From NCBI GenBank assembly GCA_963781705.1, contig CAWAGP010000008.1, positions 1 to 7,851 of the forward strand: DNA of 7,851 bases. Reading direction: 5' to 3'. The notes below the pieces were generated by a model. That model worked only from the letters and a program-made list of their open reading frames with translations. It was not told where the DNA came from and did no database searches. This DNA comes from JALYGJ01 sp963781705 (GTDB taxonomy: Bacteria; Chloroflexota; Limnocylindria; Limnocylindrales; CSP1-4). A program made the translations under genes and the position numbers. Position 1 is the stretch's first letter, and each line of letters opens with the position of its first letter. Shown here piece after piece: positions 5,634 through 7,851 of this stretch.

Positions 5634-6098
5634 ACGACCATCCCCCACGACGCACCGGCATTCATTCGATTGTCCGCTCCCATTACCCGCCGCATGCTGC
5701 GCTTCGGTGTGCCCATGGGTCCGAACGCGTTGCTGACGGTTCGCGGCCGGCGCACTGGCCGTCCACAGACGGTGCCCCTGGCCATCGCCCAGATCGGCGT
5801 ACGGCGCTACGTCGTGGGCACCTTTGGCGACACCAACTGGGTGCTCAACCTGCGCCACACGCCCGACGCCCAGCTCACGATCGGCACGCACTCGGAGTCG
5901 GTCCGCGCGGTCGAGTTGACGGTCGACCAGAAGCGGGTTTTCTTCGGCGAGACGCTGGTCGCCTACATGCGCACGCTGCCCCCGTGGTGGCGGCTGATGG
6001 TCCGCGTGCTGCTCACGCTGGCCGCCCCGGCGATGCTGCGCAATCCTGCCCGGGCCGCAGATTCGCGCTCCGTGTTCGAGCTTGTGCCTTGGGCCTGA
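5628..6098 (+). CDS. Deazaflavin (F420)-dependent nitroreductase-family oxidoreductase (Ddn/FDOR type)
   Basis: A 156-residue split-beta-barrel protein that I assign to the family of F420H2-dependent quinone/nitro reductases typified by mycobacterial Ddn. Seen: the family block LLTVRGRRTGRPQTVPLAIA (35-54, pattern 'LTT.GRKSG..R..PL'), then YVVGTFGDTNWVLNLRHTPD (61-80), corresponding to the 'V.S.GG....W..NL..NP' block that lines the cofactor site, and ELVP near the C-terminus. Members reduce quinones, nitro compounds or enones with reduced F420; some bind other cofactors or only membranes. Here the substrate is unknown. The stretch PPWWRLMVRVLLTLAAPAML (118-137) is hydrophobic and could make membrane contact. 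The gene starts 36 bases from the divergent sigma gene and is followed after 17 bases by a membrane methyltransferase-like gene, so it is probably the first gene of an operon controlled by that sigma factor. Confidence 0.85.
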   Translation: MTTTIPHDAPAFIRLSAPITRRMLRFGVPMGPNALLTVRGRRTGRPQTVPLAIAQIGVRRYVVGTFGDTNWVLNLRHTPDAQLTIGTHSESVRAVELTVDQKRVFFGETLVAYMRTLPPWWRLMVRVLLTLAAPAMLRNPARAADSRSVFELVPWA

Positions 6099-6115
6099 CG
6101 CTGGATACTCGCGCC

Positions 6116-6607
6116 GTGGGTCTGTTCGTCCGCAACGTCGTCTTCACGATCATCGTTCCCGGCGCGGGCGCGGTGCTCTTCCCGTGGCTGATCGTGGGCG
6201 GCCGCGGTGCCGCGGGAGGGCCGGCGGCATGGTTCGGTGGTGCGCTGATCGTCGCCGGCGCAACCCTGTACCTGTGGTGCCTGTACCTGTTCGCCAGCGT
6301 CGGCCGCGGAACGCCCGGGCCGTGGGACGCGCCGCGCCGGCTCGTCGTGGCCGGACCCTACCGCTGGGTGCGCAACCCCATCTACGTCGGCGCCCTGCTG
6401 GTCGTGATGGGCGAAGCCGCCCTGTTCCAGACGCTCGCCCTGGTCATCTACGGGATCGTCGCGGCTGTCTTATTCCACCTGTTCGTAATCGCCTACGAGG
6501 AGCCGTCGCTTGAGGGCAGCTTTGGCGCCGACTACCGCGCCTACCGCAAGTCGGTCTGGCGCTGGCTGCCCACGCCACCCGGCGCCGACGGTGACGAACC
6601 GCGCTAG
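6116..6607 (+). CDS. Isoprenylcysteine carboxyl methyltransferase (ICMT/PEMT)-like membrane protein
   Basis: A 163-residue integral membrane protein with hydrophobic stretches at about 6-27, 37-60, 89-107 and 108-127. The conserved methyltransferase-type motifs are GPYRWVRNPIYVG (80-92) and, after the last helix, EEPSLEGSFGADYRAYRKSV (128-147) followed by WRWLP. These are the S-adenosylmethionine-binding elements of the ICMT/phospholipid methyltransferase superfamily. Bacterial members methylate lipids, small molecules or unknown acceptors; no substrate can be read here. I chose GTG 6116 because it starts just before the first helix and leaves 17 bases after the oxidoreductase stop. TTG 6089 would overlap that gene, and the much longer frame from 5984 is out-of-frame oxidoreductase sequence. 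Base repeat CCTGTACCTGT (6265-6275 and 6280-6290) encodes LYLWCLYL in helix 2. Co-transcription with the oxidoreductase is likely. Confidence 0.82.
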   Translation: MGLFVRNVVFTIIVPGAGAVLFPWLIVGGRGAAGGPAAWFGGALIVAGATLYLWCLYLFASVGRGTPGPWDAPRRLVVAGPYRWVRNPIYVGALLVVMGEAALFQTLALVIYGIVAAVLFHLFVIAYEEPSLEGSFGADYRAYRKSVWRWLPTPPGADGDEPR

Positions 6608-6661
6608 GCCTGCCCCATTCGGACAGAATCGGCGCACCCCATGCGCTGCACGCTGACAGGG
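6608..6661. other. Convergent gap between methyltransferase and peptidase genes
   Basis: Fifty-four bases between two converging stop codons. I see no convincing intrinsic terminator in it: only the short repeat ATTC-GGACA-GAAT near 6617-6629 and no T-run. Confidence 0.5.
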
Positions 6662-7804
6662 TCAGTCGCCCACCAGCGGCGACCAGCCGGCGCGCAGGGT
6701 GTCGAGGAGCTCAACGTGCGGCAGGGCATGCGCCGTTACGCCGTCAGCGCCGGTCATCGTGTCGGCGGCCAGCATGGCATTCAGGACCGCTTCCTCGGTC
6801 GCCTCGATGACCGCGTTGAAAAGGCCATCGATGTGGCTGTCGTCGAGCATCATCACGCCCTGGGTCGGCACGCGCGCAGGATCGTCCTCCGAGAGCGTCA
6901 GGCCGCGGTTCCCGGTCGCGAAACACAGGAACAGGTCGCCACTGGTGTTGCCGCCCGCGCCGCCGATGCGGCCGATGCCCAGGCTGATGCGCTGTGCCAC
7001 GCGAGCGCACTGGTGGGGCAGCAGCGGCGCGTCTGTCGCGGCAATGACGATGACCGAGCCAGTTTCCTGCGCGTTGCCGGCGGGCAACGGAATCCGCTCC
7101 GGCGTCAGGTAACGGCCGACTGGCACGCCGCCAATGGTCAATCGCTCACGCCGGCCGAAGTTTGACTGCACCAGCACGCCGACGGTAAAGGCCGGCTCGT
7201 TGCCGCCCTCGAGCGGGACCAGCCGCGAGGCCGTGCCGATGCCGGCCTTGAAACCGAACGAGATCATGCCCGTGCCGCCGCCGACGCTGCCCTCCTCGAC
7301 CGCGCCGTGGCTGACGTTGGCAAGGGCGGCGACGACGTGTTCGGGCTTGACGTGGAAGCCGTTGATGTCGTTGAGCCGCCCGTCCCAGGTTTCGGCGACG
7401 ACCGGCAAGGCCCAGGCGCTCTGGTCGGCGCCGCGCCGGTGGAGCTCCCAGGCGATGAGTGCGTCGCGCACGACGCCCACGCTGTGCGTGTTGGTGATCG
7501 CGACGGGTGACGTGAGCATGCCGTTCTCGCGGATCCACTCGAGACCGGTCATCTCGCCGTTGCCGTTCAGCCGATGCGGGGCCGCGAACACCGGCGCGCT
7601 CCAGATGTCTTCGCTGGGTACGACCACCGTCACGCCGGTGCGCACCGGCCCGCGCCCGACGACCAGCTTTCCACGACCGCGGATGAGGGTGGCATGCCCC
7701 ACGCCCACGCCGGCAACATCGGTGATCGCGTTGAGCGACCCGGGCATCATGGTGCCGATGCGGATGCCCAGGTCGCGTGCCCGCGGCCGGCGCGATGTGG
7801 TCAT
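6662..7804 (-). CDS. P1-family (S58) self-processing aminopeptidase, DmpA-like
   Basis: A 380-residue N-terminal-nucleophile hydrolase of the DmpA/BapA type. Family members are made as one chain and cleave themselves before a serine, which then becomes the nucleophile of the beta-subunit; they remove N-terminal D- or L-amino acids or beta-amino acids from small peptides. Seen: ITDVAGVGVGHATL (27-40), VAITNTHSVGVVRDA (101-115), ETWDGRLNDINGFHV (138-152), VEEGSVGGGTGM (169-180), LVQSNFG (211-217), the cleavage site ETG-SVIVIAATDAPLLPHQ with Gly249/Ser250 (the same numbers as I recall for DmpA) and NTSGDLFLCFAT (286-297) with Ser288. All elements needed for processing and catalysis appear present. 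There is no signal peptide, so it is probably cytoplasmic. The ATG at 7804 gives the usual N-terminus; no clear ribosome site precedes it. The gene converges on the methyltransferase operon, with no visible functional link. Confidence 0.92.
   Translation of the reverse strand: MTTSRRPRARDLGIRIGTMMPGSLNAITDVAGVGVGHATLIRGRGKLVVGRGPVRTGVTVVVPSEDIWSAPVFAAPHRLNGNGEMTGLEWIRENGMLTSPVAITNTHSVGVVRDALIAWELHRRGADQSAWALPVVAETWDGRLNDINGFHVKPEHVVAALANVSHGAVEEGSVGGGTGMISFGFKAGIGTASRLVPLEGGNEPAFTVGVLVQSNFGRRERLTIGGVPVGRYLTPERIPLPAGNAQETGSVIVIAATDAPLLPHQCARVAQRISLGIGRIGGAGGNTSGDLFLCFATGNRGLTLSEDDPARVPTQGVMMLDDSHIDGLFNAVIEATEEAVLNAMLAADTMTGADGVTAHALPHVELLDTLRAGWSPLVGD
6665..6683. terminator. GC hairpin at the 3' end of the peptidase gene
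   Basis: GTCGCC (6665-6670) and GGCGAC (6678-6683) pair perfectly around a 7-base loop. The hairpin lies in the last codons of the peptidase gene and about 58 bases beyond the methyltransferase stop. With no T-run on either side it could at most be a rho-independent-like pause or an mRNA end protector; in GC-rich DNA it may be chance. Confidence 0.2.
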
Positions 7805-7841
7805 GCCGACAGGCTAGGCGGTTGCCTCATGGCCAGTTGGC

Positions 7842-7847
7842 TTGACA
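7842..7847 (+). promoter_or_regulatory. Perfect TTGACA -35 box at the window edge
   Basis: TTGACA on the plus strand, 4 bases before the window ends and upstream of the divergent peptidase gene. It may be the -35 box of a rightward gene outside the window; the -10 region is not visible. On the minus strand the overlapping TTGTCA (5 of 6) could serve the peptidase gene, but no good -10 box follows. Confidence 0.3.
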
Positions 7848-7851
7848 AACT

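Noticed and set aside
5984..6115. Methyltransferase-like protein starting at 5984
   Set aside because: The extra residues are Arg/Ala-rich out-of-frame oxidoreductase sequence; the membrane protein begins at about 6116.
1..7851. tRNA, rRNA, CRISPR arrays, insertion sequences, attachment sites
   Set aside because: No regularly spaced repeats, terminal inverted repeats with a transposase, or cloverleaf-like sequence were seen on reading both strands.

Overview
The window is a gene-dense, high-GC bacterial chromosomal segment. I estimate GC in the high sixties by eye and did not compute it. It has seven protein-coding genes, no RNA genes, no insertion sequence and no CRISPR array. A deazaflavin (F420)-dependent oxidoreductase, TetR and ECF sigma regulators with actinobacterial-type sequences, and a DUF5996 protein suggest an actinomycete or a high-GC Chloroflexota-like soil bacterium. 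A high-GC proteobacterium cannot be excluded from this sequence alone.

Layout. (1) Bases 3-1199, plus strand: an APC-superfamily amino-acid/polyamine-type permease whose N-terminus lies outside the window. A DUF5996 protein of unknown function follows 26 bases later (1226-2278) and carries an unusual C-terminal tail. (2) Bases 2279-2588: a non-coding stretch with a possible minus-strand gene remnant, a hairpin, and a sharply AT-rich promoter with two dyads. (3) Bases 2589-4686: a DHA2-type (EmrB/QacA-like) 14-helix drug exporter and a TetR repressor. The two overlap by 17 bases and form a classic self-regulated efflux operon; the dyads are the likely operators. (4) Bases 4683-5591, minus strand: an ECF sigma factor with a fused C-terminal SnoaL-like domain (SigJ/ECF41-like). 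Its stop codon overlaps the TetR stop in the palindrome CTAG. (5) Bases 5628-6607, plus strand, divergent from the sigma gene across only 36 bases: an F420-type (Ddn/FDOR) oxidoreductase and a small membrane isoprenylcysteine-carboxyl-methyltransferase-like protein, probably one operon. (6) Bases 6662-7804, minus strand: a P1-family (S58, DmpA-like) self-processing aminopeptidase.

The most interesting signal is in the sigma/oxidoreductase divergent gap. Both strands carry the same heptamer GGTCACG followed, after 16 (plus) or 17 (minus) bases, by CGTC. This resembles the promoter I recall for ECF41 sigma factors (TGTCACA, about 16 bases, CGTC). It suggests that the sigma factor drives both itself and the F420 oxidoreductase/methyltransferase operon from interlocked divergent promoters. 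The usual ECF41 partners (carboxymuconolactone decarboxylase, other oxidoreductases, epimerases) are not seen here. The second signal is the AT-rich control region of the efflux operon, where one perfect 7+7 dyad sits between the -35 and -10 boxes and a second imperfect dyad covers the expected transcription start.
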